Assembly (NCBI GenBank): GCA_026225945.1
Contig: JAMJFZ010000239.1
Location: 27,739,501-27,803,500 of the forward strand
Origin: Cricetomys ansorgei
Taxonomy: Eukaryota; Chordata; Mammalia; Rodentia; Nesomyidae
Length of the DNA: 64,000 bases
Direction of reading: 5' to 3'
The notes under the pieces were generated by a model, which was not told the DNA's origin, did no database searches, and worked only from the letters and a program-made list of their open reading frames with translations. Position 1 is the stretch's first letter, and every line of letters begins with the position of its first letter. Of this stretch, positions 1 through 11,602 are shown one piece after another. A program made the translations under genes and the position numbers.

Positions 1-1763
1 GTTTGACTGAGACATGTGTCAACATTGTGGGCCAGTACATACATCACAGAAAACAGAATCTCAATGATTGCTGTAGTTTTTTCCAACTTTTTGAAGGTAT
101 CTAAACCTTTAATAAAACTGTTTTTGCATTATAAGATGTTTCTGAAAGTATTAGAGGCATTGTCTGTAGGGTTATTTTTTGTATGCAGAACAAGACTAAC
201 TCAAGGTTGCTTATTTAATGAACCGAAATACTTTGACCTAATACATTTATTTTTATTTCACAATGAGCAGGAAATCTTTGACCTTACAATGAATGGATCA
301 GAATTGGTAATCTTACATGAAAGTTTTGTGATGCAGATTTTAGCTAATGGACCACACAATTAAGATGACCAATTGCTAATGTAGTTGGAGGAATTCCAAG
401 AACTCTCATATGAAGGCTACCAATTACAGTGCACTTTCCACTGCTAGTCAAGAGGAATAATAATTCTTTTCATTGACTTTATTGAGATTCTTCAACAAAT
501 TTAAAAAATATTTCCATTCATATTGGAAAGAAATACTGTTATATCTACTTGTTCAGTATAGTACAGGAAATAAGAGAGACATAGCTCATCTCTAAGTATC
601 ATGGTTCTATGTGATACTTCTTTATGTAATAGTACTTCCATAATTATACTTTATCTCACAATATTGAGTGTATAAAAATGAATTCACAATATATTGATCT
701 TTTTGTCAAGGATTAATAAATAATCAAAATCGAGGTGAAAGGCACTGGTAATATACGCAGATGATTCAATTATTTTTAGATATAGAGTGTTGGTAGATAA
801 TAAAGCAGGTTTCTCATAATTATATCATTTTATTCTGCTTTATTTTCACTGCAAGATTTTTACTTGGTGCTCAATAAATGTTTATAGAATTAGATTGAAT
901 CATCAATAACATAGTCATAGTAAAATATGATTTTTAAAGGCACAGTTCCAGTATTGACCTCAACATAAGTGTTTTAAATCATATAATTTATCTTTGAATC
1001 TCTAGTGCTGAGCATGGGATATAATATTTAATTTTGAGTCAGCTTATGTTAATTGAAAAAATGCATGAATAATTCCATACTTTTCAATTAGCCTGATTCA
1101 GTTATTAACTGTGTTAACACGTATTGCTCCCAAATAAAATTGAGGCACATGTAGAAAAAGTCATTATAATATCTGTGTACTTCAGTCTTGGTTTTTAGTT
1201 TTATTTTATTGTTTATGTTTTCCTTTATATTTGAAGGAGTGAGAAATCTAAACCGTTATTTTTTTGTGTTTCTGTTTTTTCTTTAATCAGAATAAATACA
1301 TTTTGTAGAACATTTATATATATAATATAGAATTTGACTGTTTATTAAAAGCACAATTTTATTTCTTTCAGATTTACTTTGCATATGGAGATCATGGGAA
1401 TATACATATATATATTTTATTTTCTTTTATTTTCCCTCAGTGATTCAGAAGAACTTAATTGTAAGGTGGCATGAAGTCTAGGACTCTGTTCATCTTGGTG
1501 AGAAGAAATATCCTTAAGCTGAATAAAAATTGATCCACTAAGTCTCTGGTGTGTAGAAATAGGAGAAACTGTATCTAAAAAATTTTCCTCTTATCCTTGC
1601 TTCTTTGAAGGAATTTAGATCAAGCTGGAAGTACAATCAGAAATCAGTTATAGCCTAGTCTAGTGAAGACCATTATAACCCTTGGACTTGGAAAGGGGAA
1701 GCCAGAGGATTATAAATTCAAAGCCTACACTATGTAGGAAAATCTTGCTTCAATAAAACAAGG
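1..1763. other. unique AT-rich sequence, no gene seen
   Basis: I see no gene here. The longest open frame (16-363, plus) begins with GTG and resembles no protein I know. A short stretch near 866-905 (ctcaataaatgtttatagaa) resembles the 3' end of an old L2 element in plus orientation, but it is too short to call firmly. Confidence 0.5.
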
Positions 1764-1855
1764 GTCGGGGATGCAGAAAAGTGGTAAAGCACTTTTGTCT
1801 ACTAGTTTACATTAGGTTCTGGGTTTAGGTTTCAGCATCAGCAAAAATAACAATA
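1764..1855 (+). mobile_element. ID-like tRNA-derived SINE, degenerate
   Basis: The order of blocks matches a rodent ID element: a head like ggggatgcagaaaagtggta (A-box region), then an 'aaagcactt' segment, then 'ggttctgggtttaggtttca' in the B-box position, then an A-rich tail with CAAAAATAACAA. Several promoter positions have changed, so it is a dead insertion and not a tRNA gene. The 5' limit is approximate. Confidence 0.55.
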
Positions 1856-2309
1856 GAACACTAACTAGCCAACCAGTCACCAACCAAACAACCCAATAAA
1901 CTAAGAAAAATTTTTTTAAAGATATTCAATGCCTATTATGATAACTCCTACCTGTGGAGAGGTGGAGAGTAGCTTCTCAGACTATATTCCTTATGATTGA
2001 TTGTCTCACATCAGTCCAGGACTCTAATTTGTAAAACCTGGGACCCCAGAGAAATTGAAAACCTTAAAGTTAAATTTTAGTAGTCACAGTCTGTTGGAAT
2101 ATCCTAACTACAGGAAGAACCTATAAAACCTCTTTGAACGGCATCATTTTAGCTTAGTTCTTTATATTCTTCTCTAGCCTAGTTAATCAAATATGAATGT
2201 GCAGCTAAAGTAAATACCAACCGAAAACACAACAAACAAACTTTGGTATTGAAATCATTGCTTATAGATATACATTTAGAAAGTGTCAAATGCATGGAGA
2301 ATATACATA

Positions 2310-2344
<35 letters not shown>

Positions 2345-3813
2345 ATGTGATACTTTTCTTTTTCAAAAGAAGTAAGCACATACTGAGAGGATTTAAAAGA
2401 TATCCAAGTAGAAATGGAAGCTTGTAAAGTCAAAGTAAACTAATCTATAGTTTAAAGAATTAACATCTATAAGAGAATAAAACAGATTGAAATTTAACTC
2501 TTCCATATTAAAGGCAGTATCTACAAATTACTGGAAATTGATATTTGTTGATAAAGGATTATACATTTTAATAACCCTTCAAAAGTAAATGAAACAATGG
2601 TATTTTAGATAATAAGACAATAAGTATTTAGGATTATACATAAACAAAAAAGAGAAAGACTCTGGCAATGAAATGTAAAGGTTAATATTTTCATTGCAAA
2701 ATAATGTACTTAAACGGGCAGTGTTCACATGTGACACCATGGGGTCATTGCTTTACTGGGAAGCTTGATTTTTAAATTGTGTTTTTCATTGAATATCCCT
2801 TTGAGATGTAGTTCTTTGTAAATGCTCCAAAACTTAGTGGATTTTATTATTTAAGCAGCAATCTTAGCTATGCAAATCTTAGCTTGTGAAGATTGTTAAA
2901 AGAATGTCTATAAATATCATAGTTTTGAAACTTAGAAATCTGGGAATGCTGAATTGGTGTCCTGGAGTCTGAAGAGTGGCATGCTGGGAATTTTAAAACT
3001 CTCAGAAACTTGTTTGCTTTTTTGTCCAATGTATGCTATAATTCTAAATTGTTTCATTATTGATGAATACATGTACTTTGTCATTTTTATCTTTTAAAGA
3101 TGTTATAAAAGCTTTTACCTGAAAAAAATTCAAAGTGGATATAAACCCAAAGTGGATTTATAAAAGAAACCATAGAAAATTAACATGATGTCAATAAATT
3201 TATGAATTATGAAATAAACAAACAAAACCTGGTAATGAATGGAAATATAATGTATTCTTAGCATTGTTAATAACCTGAGAAACATTTTAAAACTGTAGTC
3301 AGTTACAATCTTATGCTTAATCATTTGGCAAATTTTAAGTAATTTAACAACACAGTATTGCTAGAAGAAATTCAAGCTTTACACAATCTTTGGGAGCGTT
3401 TCTTTCTATTAAACTATATTGTAAAGCAAGTTGTGATATTATTGTTAAGTTGAAAATGTAAAAATTCATTTATTAGTTATAATCCTTTCAGAAATTGTTA
3501 ACATGAGTCTACTAGAAATAAATAAATATATTTACATTATTTATAAAAATAAAAACTAGTCATAATAGTAATATCCAAATGCCTATTATCAGAAAAATTA
3601 CATAATTTATATAATTATTTACAAATATATTAAACAATCCAAAAATAAACCTAAACAGTTCAATAACATGTCAACCTAAACATTATTTGTTTTCAGATAC
3701 TGAAATTCAGTGATGGGATGATAATGCTAAGATGTATGGGATGGGGAGGAGGATTTACTAAGGGGTGTGGAGAGGGCTTTAGTGGCATTAGTAATGTATT
3801 CCTTAAACCAAGT
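1856..3813. other. unique sequence with one CA microsatellite
   Basis: AT-rich sequence without a recognisable element or gene apart from the CA tract at 2312-2342. The open frames at 2179-2433 (minus) and 3130-3324 (minus) are short. The first is partly CA-repeat translation. Confidence 0.45.
2312..2342. repeat. (AC)n microsatellite
   Basis: Uninterrupted AC dinucleotide run of about 15 units. Confidence 0.95.
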
Positions 3814-4740
3814 TGTAGAGGAATATTTAATCCAACAGCATGGCTGCTCTAGGGTAGAAAGGATGTTAGTACACACCTTTAATCCTAACCCACAAAGCAG
3901 AGGTAGCACATACCTTTAATCCCAGCTCTTGGGATGTAAAAGGAAGCATTTAGTTCAGAAGTAGGTCACAGTTCTCAGTTCACAGCTCTCAGTTCTTGGT
4001 CTCAGTTCATAGTTCACAGTCTGTTCAGAGTTACCAGAGACACACCTTTAATCCCCAAGACAGAAGCAAGTAGAAGCAGAGGAGGAAGCAGAGAAAGGAA
4101 GCAAATCTCAGAAGCAGTTTTTGTCAGACAGGAAGAGCAATGTCTGAGATGAATCACAGGAAAAGTTAGTAAAGTGAATCCGAGTGCATACATGCCCAAC
4201 TCTCATGATAGAAAAGCAGGGTCTCAACTTAGAGAGTCAGAATGTCAGCTAGAAAATCAATGAGATAAGTCACAGAGAAAGCCCAGCAGAAAGAGAGTGA
4301 GTGTGGGAGAGTTAGCTAAAAGCAAGAGTCAGTTTGAAGCCTAGCAAAGAAGTTCAGTCAGAGAAGTTTCAGGAGTCAGTCAGAGTCAGAAGGGTTCAGT
4401 CAGAAACAGCCAGCTTAGAAGGTCAGTCTGAACCAGCAACTTGGGGAAGAGTTTGAGTCAGAACAGGGAGTGAGTCGAATCAGTCAACCAGAAGAGTCAG
4501 TTGAATTCAGTAGCTCTTGCGTTCAGAAAGAGCTATTCAGAGTGAATCAGTCAGCAGTACATTTCTGAGACTGAAATGTTCTAGGTCCTGGCTATCAGCT
4601 TGAAGATTAGACTGTATGAAGGCTGAAGCCTTCAAGTTCTAGACTTAAGATTAGATTGTATGGAGGCTGAAACCCTCTAAAGACTGGGAATTGAATTAGC
4701 CAAAGAATAAACTACCTTTTGTCCTACATCAATGTCTACA
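3814..4740 (+). mobile_element. solo LTR, copy 1 (ERVK-like, family not named)
   Basis: The element starts TGTAGA and ends TCTACA, a perfect 6-bp terminal inverted repeat with the TG...CA ends of an LTR. It is flanked by ccaagt on the left and tcaagt on the right, a 6-bp target duplication with one mismatch; 6 bp is typical of class II (ERVK) integration. Near its start, 'aatatttaatccaacagcat' is shared with copies at 6074-6932 (plus) and 37865-38676 (minus). At 3871-3940 two tandem pieces resemble B1 heads (cctttaatcc and cctttaatcccagc). The middle is a long purine-rich stretch of degenerate AGTCAG-type words. AATAAA occurs near the 3' end. No internal proviral genes flank it, so it is a recombined solo LTR. 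Confidence 0.8.
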
Positions 4741-5144
4741 TCAAGTGACAAGATTGCCTAGCTTTCAACATAGCACAGTTAATTATATGTCCGTATTATA
4801 TATTAATATTCAAAAAATGTTTCAAATAATTGCAGGGAGAATGTCTCATCCCTTGTAGGTAGAAGCTTATAAAATGTGTAAATTTCTAACATTGATGAAT
4901 ACTAGAGACTTATACGAGGTGACTATTTAAAAGACTTTAAAATATAAAGAAAAAACAGGAGACTTTGTGGAGAATTTTAGTCTATTTCCTTGCTGTTGTC
5001 ATCTTTTTGGAGTTCTAGAAAATATTTTTCTGAATATCCCAAATATTACTTCCATATTCCACCTCTATTTATCTGTAGAAAAATTTGCTTTAGTTTTTGG
5101 AGATGTTTTAAAGTATAAATATCTTTAATATTCAACTCAACTCA

Positions 5145-5190
5145 CCACACACACACACACATACACACACACATACACACACACACACAC
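5145..5190. repeat. (CA)n microsatellite, interrupted
   Basis: CA dinucleotides with two 'AT' interruptions. Confidence 0.95.
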
Positions 5191-5429
5191 TTCCATATAC
5201 AAACAGCCTGTATGTTAATCCAAAAGCCTACAAAAAACTGTATCTTTGCCAAGAATTGACAGTTTGGAAAGGCAGACTACTCTGATGTCTCTATATACTG
5301 ACTGGTACATATTTTAGTCATTCCAGAGAGTTATATGCCACAATTTTGCCATTGAGCTGCAATCTGTACTACTAAATTTTGGTTCATCTTAAAGCTTGTA
5401 TTCTTATTTTGGAGCTTGTACTTGCTGCA

Positions 5430-5448
5430 GACAACAACAACAACAACA
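5430..5448. repeat. (CAA)n short tract
   Basis: About six ACA/CAA trinucleotide units in a row. Confidence 0.85.
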
Positions 5449-5704
5449 TGGGCGTCAACAATAAGGACTGTAGCAATTTAGCAACTCTTACTAGGAGAGC
5501 TGAGGTGCTCTGATGAACAGGCAAACCCATTGCTGATGCACTGCGTACCATCCCAGGTATCGATGACAGAAATAGCATATTTTTCCCTTTAGAACAAGAG
5601 TATAGTTCTACTCATGCCTTGACTGTGACATTGTTCAATGTCAGGCAAAGATCTAGCCTATCTTTCTGACTACTATAAAAGTGACCAGAGAAAACTTTGA
5701 GACA

Positions 5705-5936
5705 ATGAATATATATACATATATATTTTTTTCCTAAACACATATTGTATATATACATATATGAAATATGTATATGTAAAGAATATCTATATATAAAACA
5801 TATAGAACTTGCACATATATAATATATATAAATATGTTCATGGATACATAAATATTTGTATATGTATGTATATATACATATACATATGTATATGTGTATA
5901 TATGTGAGTGTGTGAGTGTGTGTGTGTGTGTGTATG
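5705..5936. repeat. TA-rich (ATAC/TATG)n tract ending in (TG)n
   Basis: A 230-bp region of alternating TA, TATG and ATAC words that grades into a pure TG run at its right end. Many short self-complementary words (tatatacatatatat type) make it prone to cruciform folding. Confidence 0.85.
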
Positions 5937-6073
5937 TCAGAAAGTAGGAAAAGATTTAAATAATAGTCATATGCAACAGAACATTTTAAGAATGTTTTCA
6001 TTGGTAGGATTTTAAAAACTGAAATCAATTGCAAAGAAATGGAAGATTTTCTGTCTCTGTCAATCTGCCTACC

Positions 6074-6932
6074 TGTATAGAGAAATGTTTGATCTTTTAA
6101 TCCATCAGCATGCCTGCTCTAGGGTAGAAAGAACTTTGGTACATACCTTCAATCCCAGTGTTCAGAAAATGGTGGTGGTTCATGCCTTTAATTTCACAAT
6201 TTGGGAGAGAAAGCAGAGCTCAGAAAGAGTGAGGAAGTGATGTCTGTCATGAGTCAGAGGCACAGTGATGAATCAGAGGAAGAGCATGCAGAGTGAGTCA
6301 GAAGGAGGATGTGCCCAACTCTCATGATAGAATAGCAGGCTTATAGCTCAGAGTCAGGGGAAAAACACAGACAAGGAAGCAGTCAGGTGGAGACAGGATA
6401 AGGCAGAGAAGCAGAGAAGCTGACTGAGGCAGTATGGGGCAGTGAGAGCTCACAGATACAGAAGTAATCCGAGGAGCCTGAAGCAGATATACAGAGGCAG
6501 CTTGGCAGAAGAAGTCAGTATCAGATGGAAAGAGTGAGTCAGTTTGAAGCCTAGCAGTGCAGTTGAGCCTGAGGCCATCAGAGATTAGTCAGAGCAGAAG
6601 AGTTCAGTCAGAAACAGTCAGCTGGCTCAGAAGGTCAGTTTGAACCAGCATCCTGGAGAAGTATTTGAGCCAGAGCAACAAGTGAGTTGAACTAGAAGAA
6701 TCATAGTTCAGAAGGAGCTAGTCAGAGTGGCTCTGTCAGCAGTAAGTGATGGAGATTGATTAGATTGTACAGAGGCTTAAATGTTCTAGATTGTATGAGG
6801 GATGAAGCCTTCCATTTCTAGGCTTAAGAGTAGATTGTATTGAGGCTGAAATACTCTGAGTCTCCAGGACTAAGGAGTGGTGATTGAATTAGGCAAAGAA
6901 TAAAAGCCCTTTGCTCTGAATCTATGGCTACA
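6074..6932 (+). mobile_element. solo LTR, copy 2 (same family as 3814-4740)
   Basis: Shares with copy 1, in order: the head (tgtatagagaaatg for tgtagaggaatat), 'gcctgctctagggtagaaag', the block with 'cccaactctcatgatagaa', the AGTCAG-rich middle, and the end 'aggcaaagaataaaagccct' followed by GGCTACA. It ends in CA, but the flanks (cctacc and tgtctg) give no target duplication. The first six bases, TGTATA, differ from the TGTAGA of the other copies. It is older or rearranged relative to copies 1 and 3. No open frame of note. Confidence 0.75.
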
Positions 6933-6938
6933 TGTCTG

Positions 6939-7037
6939 TCTCTCCTCTTTCACTTTCTCCTCCTCCTCTTCCTCCTCCTCTTCTTTTTCTTCTTCTTCTT
7001 CTTCTTCTTCTTCTCTCTCTCTCTCTTTCACTTTTCT
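6939..7037. repeat. pyrimidine tract (CTT)n/(CT)n
   Basis: Almost pure pyrimidine on the plus strand, running from CTC/CCT triplets through (TTC)n to (TC)n. It lies directly at the 3' end of the copy 2 LTR. Confidence 0.9.
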
Positions 7038-8114
7038 TGATGTCTTAAAATCTATGAATAAAATTTTTGAAAGTTTTTCTCAAATATTTACTTTTGCCAA
7101 AGATGAATCAACTGCCACCTAGAGTTCTCAGGAAACTCTACACTTTGAGTTGACTGTGCTTCTGTAGTATCTTAGGTTGCCTTCTATGATGACATTGATT
7201 AACTTAAATCATTAGCGTGAAATACTGGTAAGTGTATCTTCACACTTCCCTCCTCCCTCTCCTCTTGCAGACATCATCATCTCTGCTGACCTCCACTCTC
7301 TGCTCTCCAAATGTGCCAAGAGGCTGCTTTACTTAAGTCACAGCATAAGACAGTGTTCACACTAAGCCCAGTCCTTGCTACACAGATTCGTTTGGGCTGC
7401 TTCATATGTCTTTGCTTAGTTTAGCAGAAATCTTTACCACTGTTTAGCTGTTTATTGATAGAATTGAATCTTGGAATGGTTCCATTATTTTCTACAACAC
7501 AATGGAAACATACAGTAAAAGCTTTAATAATTAATAACATATTAATACACATAACTGGCCATGCTTCACAGGTCAGCTGCTGAATCAAGCTACATTTATG
7601 GGCTCATAAACAGAAAATCATCAATATTTTATGTTGAAAGGGCCTGACATCCTTTTTTTTTTTTTTTTTTTTTTTGATCCTGGCTGAGAAGTTAATTGTG
7701 CCTTGCATTGCATTCATACTTATTGTATAATAGATTCTTTTCATTTTTTTTAAGTCTCAGCTATATTGAAAGAAATTGGCTATCTTGATAAGGTCTCTAA
7801 AAATAGAAAGTTGTTGGATTATAACAACATACTCCTTGAGAATTCAATGTGTCATGGCAATGCCAGTTAAAGCTTCCCCTGAGGACCAAGAAGGAAGAAT
7901 CCTAGTTGTTTCTAAAACCCTGATATATAACCATAAGTATAATTCATGTAGGTGGGACTGCGCTTTGTACAGAAAAGGAAAATAAAAGCAAAAATTCTAA
8001 AAAAGAATTTAATAATTACATGTTTGATAGCACTGCTATTTTACTAACCTCATATACTATATCCTCTTTTATTATTCCCAATTAGAGCAGTAGTCATTGT
8101 TTGGAAGGGAAAGG
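7038..8114. other. unique sequence with a poly(T) run
   Basis: No gene or clear element. A 23-nt T run sits at 7653-7675 and could be the tail of an unrecognised minus-strand insertion. The open frame at 7776-7985 is short and unremarkable. Confidence 0.45.
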
Positions 8115-9815
8115 GACATTCAATTTCCTTTCCAAAATGCAAAGTCAAGCTTCCTTGAGATTCCATCTTACCCTCATAAGGATAGATATTATCAAAAAAT
8201 CAAATGAGGGGCTAGAGAGATCGCTCAGAGGTTAAGAACACTGCCTGCTCTTCCAGAGGACCTGGATTCAATTCCCATTACACACATAACACCTCACAAC
8301 TATCTAATCCAGTTCCAGGGATCTGATACTTTTTTTTCTGGCTTCTGCAGGCATCCAGCATGTATGTGGTGTAGAGACACATATGCAAGCAAAATACACA
8401 TACAACATAAAGCAAAATAACAAATTAAAAGACAATATAGAAGCAAATGAAATACAGCAAATGCTGGTGAGGATGTGGTGACAGAGAAAACCTTCTTCAC
8501 TGTTGGTGGGAATGGAACTGGTGTGGCCAGTATGAAAGTCAGTGTAGAATTCCTCAAAAATCAAGAAATAGAACTGCCTTATGTCACAGGTAGAACACTG
8601 CTCTTTTATAAGTCAATTAACAGTATGTTAAAAATAAATGTTATTAGGCCAATATTCTATTTGGCTGAATTATGCTGGTCCTCGAACTAATTTATGAAAC
8701 AAACTCCCCAGCATCATTAGTATGATAACTTCTCATGGGTTATTATTGGTCAGAAATGTATCTGATGCCCTGTAAGAAAATATCAGAACTAAATAAGACC
8801 CTATTACTGAAGGCTCTACACAGTCCGGCTACCAGAGATACAAAATCCAAAGTGCAATGGAACTGGAAGCTCCCACCCAGGTGACTAGCTTTCAAAATGA
8901 CAGAGGGCAGTATGTAGGTCTATGCAGCCTTTTATCTAACAAAATATAATACCAACCCACCAAGAAAAACATAGCCAATCATTATGTTGCATAGGAAACT
9001 ACTGACTCTGCCTGGATTCAGTGCCTACTCTGCAGGAGGTGTTGCAAACTTGATACTGTAAAGTGGTTTAAAAACCCAAGTCTGGTGAGTTCCTATGCTC
9101 TAGAAGAAAACTTACTTCTGGTGTTTAGGTAAATTGACATGGATTCAATTTATCTTTTTATATGTTTATGCTTATACCCAGAGATTAATAACCTTCAGCC
9201 TTAATTAGAAAATCATTTTACGATGAATAATTGCCTATGTAGAGAGTCTTGGTTGCTCAAGTTGGTGCAGTGAAAGACAGTTGAGTCTTTAACCATAGAA
9301 AGGACATGTATAAAGCTCAGGGGATATCACCAAAGATGGGGGTACAAATGCAAGAACCAAAAGATAAGGAGAAGGTTGGTGAAATACAGTGTGGCCACAC
9401 ACAGCCATCTCAATCATGAATTCTTGGCAGCTATGGTTCTCTGCATTGAGCCAGTACTGGGAAGGACCTGCCAAAAGCCAGTCATGGATGGCAGAGGAGA
9501 TAATGGAGACCTATCCCTCCCTGTTGACCTCTGGGTCCCTGAAAGATTCTAGGAGAGGTTGAGTCATTATTTTCAGATGTCTACCCACTAGGGTGAGCCC
9601 ATCATGCTCCTTTGGGTAGTTTCACAGCCATGGTCCCACAGATGACCCCAGCCGAATTCAGTCAGTTACAAAACAATACATGAAGGCCTGAACATGGGGA
9701 GATGAGGTTGACTGGGATGGGAGGGGGGCTAAAGAGGGTGAAAGTGGGGGTAAGCAGAATGAATTACACAGGTGCATAAAATTATCAAAGAATACATTTA
9801 AATAGTGAAAAAAAT
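8115..9815 (+). mobile_element. 5'-truncated rodent L1 (end of ORF2 plus 3' UTR), Lx-like
   Basis: The left part (8115-8207, resuming 8444-8660) matches the end of rodent L1 ORF2: the words for 'aaatgctggtgaggatgtgg' and a degenerate 'ttggtgggaatggaactggt' occur in the usual order, with frames broken. From about 8760 the 3' UTR of old rodent L1s follows: 'gaaactactgactctgcctg', 'acccaagtctggtgagttcc', 'atcaccaaagatgggggtac', 'gaattcttggcagctatggt', 'tctacccactagggtgagcc', then a G-rich 'gggatgggaggggggctaaa' and a terminal 'aaattatcaaagaataca'. A B2/B3 SINE splits it. It is a dead copy. Edges are approximate. Confidence 0.85.
8208..8443 (+). mobile_element. B2/B3 SINE inserted in the L1
   Basis: The head is the tRNA-derived 'ggggctagagagatcgctca', followed by 'ttaagaacactgcctgctct', 'gaggacctggattcaattcc', and the non-tRNA body 'aatccagttccagggatctg' with a short T run, then 'tgtggtgtagagacacatat' and an A-rich tail. 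The word caaatga at 8201-8207 is repeated at 8444-8450 and is the likely target duplication. The L1 reading resumes on the far side, so the SINE is younger than the L1. Confidence 0.9.
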
Positions 9816-11081
9816 TCCCTAGAACAACTACAATATTATCTTTCCTTTACAGAATAAGGATGGTTTACATCAAATACTGGTGTTCCAGAGACAATATATA
9901 ATACTGATACTGTATTTCACTAATGCATTAGAACTGTTTTTTTTTACAAGGATAATAAAATGAGGTTATGTGTATCTACAGCAATGGCTATATCGACACA
10001 TTTATATCCTCTGCGTCTGATAGTCTTATATCTATCTATCCAATCATGTGGTAAGACAAATCTTTGTAAGAGATTTAAGATGTCAAAGTTTAAAACATGG
10101 AATCATAACCCCTGTAATAAACTCTCTTTTACCCTTAATCTTATAGATAAATTGTTTACAGATCATTTGCTCGAATTTATTGGTTCTAAGATGCCACTTT
10201 TTGCATTTTAAATCTTTATAATAAAGAGGCATCTTAAAGCAGGTGACATGTGATGATTAAATCGCTACATATTTATTTCTAAAGAGATCAAGCTATAATG
10301 TGATTATACATCCTTCACAATTGCTACTAGGTTTCTACTGCTCCTCTTTGACGATAGCATGATTTGAAAGAGGCTACCCGTTATTCCCTAATGCTATTTT
10401 CTTTCTTTTCTTAACAGTTTGTATAAGCATAGGAATATTTTTACCCTAAAGTTTCTTGCTTTTGCTTTTTAGGGTTGGCCAAACTGAGCACCTCAAACAT
10501 AATCCCTAGAATCTGAGAAAGGACAAAGAGCACAATGCACTGGGTTAGAACAGTGAAAGGAAATGAGTTTGAGTTTGAGTTTCCCAGAACACTAGACAGT
10601 GGCTGTCATAGTGAGCTTGTTTTGTTTCGTTTTCTTGTTGTTGTCATTGAGGAAATCTTTTTTTTTTTTTAATTGAAAATAGATTTGTTAAGAGTGTTGT
10701 AACTTTTTTTTCTTACTTTCAGCAAACTTAATTTAACTCAATATGAGTTTCACAATTTCTTTTAAAATTGGTTTCACATTTACTGGCTGTGAGCAGAAAT
10801 CTTGAACCTGCAGCCTTATTTTTTCATTTCCGAGGGAAATAATTAGATCAGTCTCATTAGCAGCATCAAGAGCCTCGCTGTATCTACAGCAGTTGTCATA
10901 GAAATGACACATAAGCATTTATTGCTGCTACAGCTGTGGAGGTTTGATTCAGAATTTTAGAATACATGATTAATTGGTTTTTTGAAATGATCGGTCTTAC
11001 TGTGTCTTTGAAAAATATTGTAAATACATGAAAGAAACAAACACAGCATTTGTACAGTAGTTACTATGAATTATTTGTTTC
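9816..11081. other. unique sequence, includes a candidate conserved block
   Basis: No gene seen. The 10740-10970 segment has no repeat signature and mixed composition with dense TAAT-type and CAGCTG words; it is treated in the findings as a candidate regulatory element. A T run with 'aattgaaaatagattt' near 10660 recalls an L1-associated word but is too short to call. Confidence 0.4.
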
Positions 11082-11235
11082 ATTCAACAAATACTTATTT
11101 ATTGTCTTCCAGGTACCAAGGCTTCAGTACATTGTATGAGACAATGGAGGTGGAATAACGAGCGAGGTGAATCGTCATCATTCCTGCCCTCACAAGGTGT
11201 GAAATTCTATAAATGCAAGCTGGCGATAGTGATGA
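11082..11235 (-). mobile_element. L2 fragment
   Basis: Plus-strand 'ttcattcaacaaatacttat' followed by 'ttgtcttccaggtaccaagg', 'gagacaatggaggtggaata' and 'attcctgccctcacaagg' is the reverse complement of the L2 3' end in the expected order. Ancient and diverged, no frame. Confidence 0.6.
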
Positions 11236-11537
11236 TAGGTTTGCATGCGACCCCATTTATTTGGCAATGGGTTAAGTTATAGAAAAGTAGTCATAGAGAG
11301 AAGCAGCAGGACTAATTAAACTGGTCATGGAATATACAGACATGAGAAAATACCAGATGTCCTGTCACTCAAAAGGAAAGGGTCCTTACTAAAATACCTC
11401 ACATTCAACCTGGTGGATTTCAGTATCTGCTCTGTTGTTTTCCCCACATTGTTTGGTAACATAATGATCGAAAAGCTAGTGAAACACAAAATGCCATCTA
11501 CATCAGTAAATATTTGTTCCAAGATTTGGGTTTAAAT
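11236..11537. other. unique sequence, nothing recognised
   Basis: No element or gene visible. A 65-codon minus frame (11325-11522) has no recognisable features. Confidence 0.4.
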
Positions 11538-11602
11538 CTCTCTCTCTCTATCTCTCTCTCTATTCCCTCTCTCTCTCTTCTCTCTTTTCTCTTCTCTCTC
11601 TG
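11538..11602. repeat. (CT)n microsatellite, interrupted
   Basis: CT-rich tract with A and TT interruptions, nearly pure pyrimidine on plus. Confidence 0.9.

Larger units (their letters stand above)
4741..6073. other. sequence between two solo LTRs, with simple repeats
   Basis: No retroviral gag, pol or env similarity is visible between the two same-strand LTRs, and no gene. It contains CA, CAA and TA/TG tracts listed separately. The 140-codon minus open frame at 5612-6034 is largely a translation of the TA/TG tract. Confidence 0.55.

Noticed and set aside
5612..6034. 140-codon minus frame rich in His-Thr and Tyr-Ile
   Set aside because: Translation of the TA/TG tract.
3814..6932. LTR copies 1 and 2 as the two ends of one small provirus
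   Set aside because: Copy 1 has its own 6-bp flanking duplication, the 1.3 kb between them has no retroviral sequence, and the two LTRs are too different from each other.
8208..8443. tRNA-like A and B boxes
   Set aside because: They belong to a B2/B3 SINE with tail and target duplication, not to a tRNA gene.
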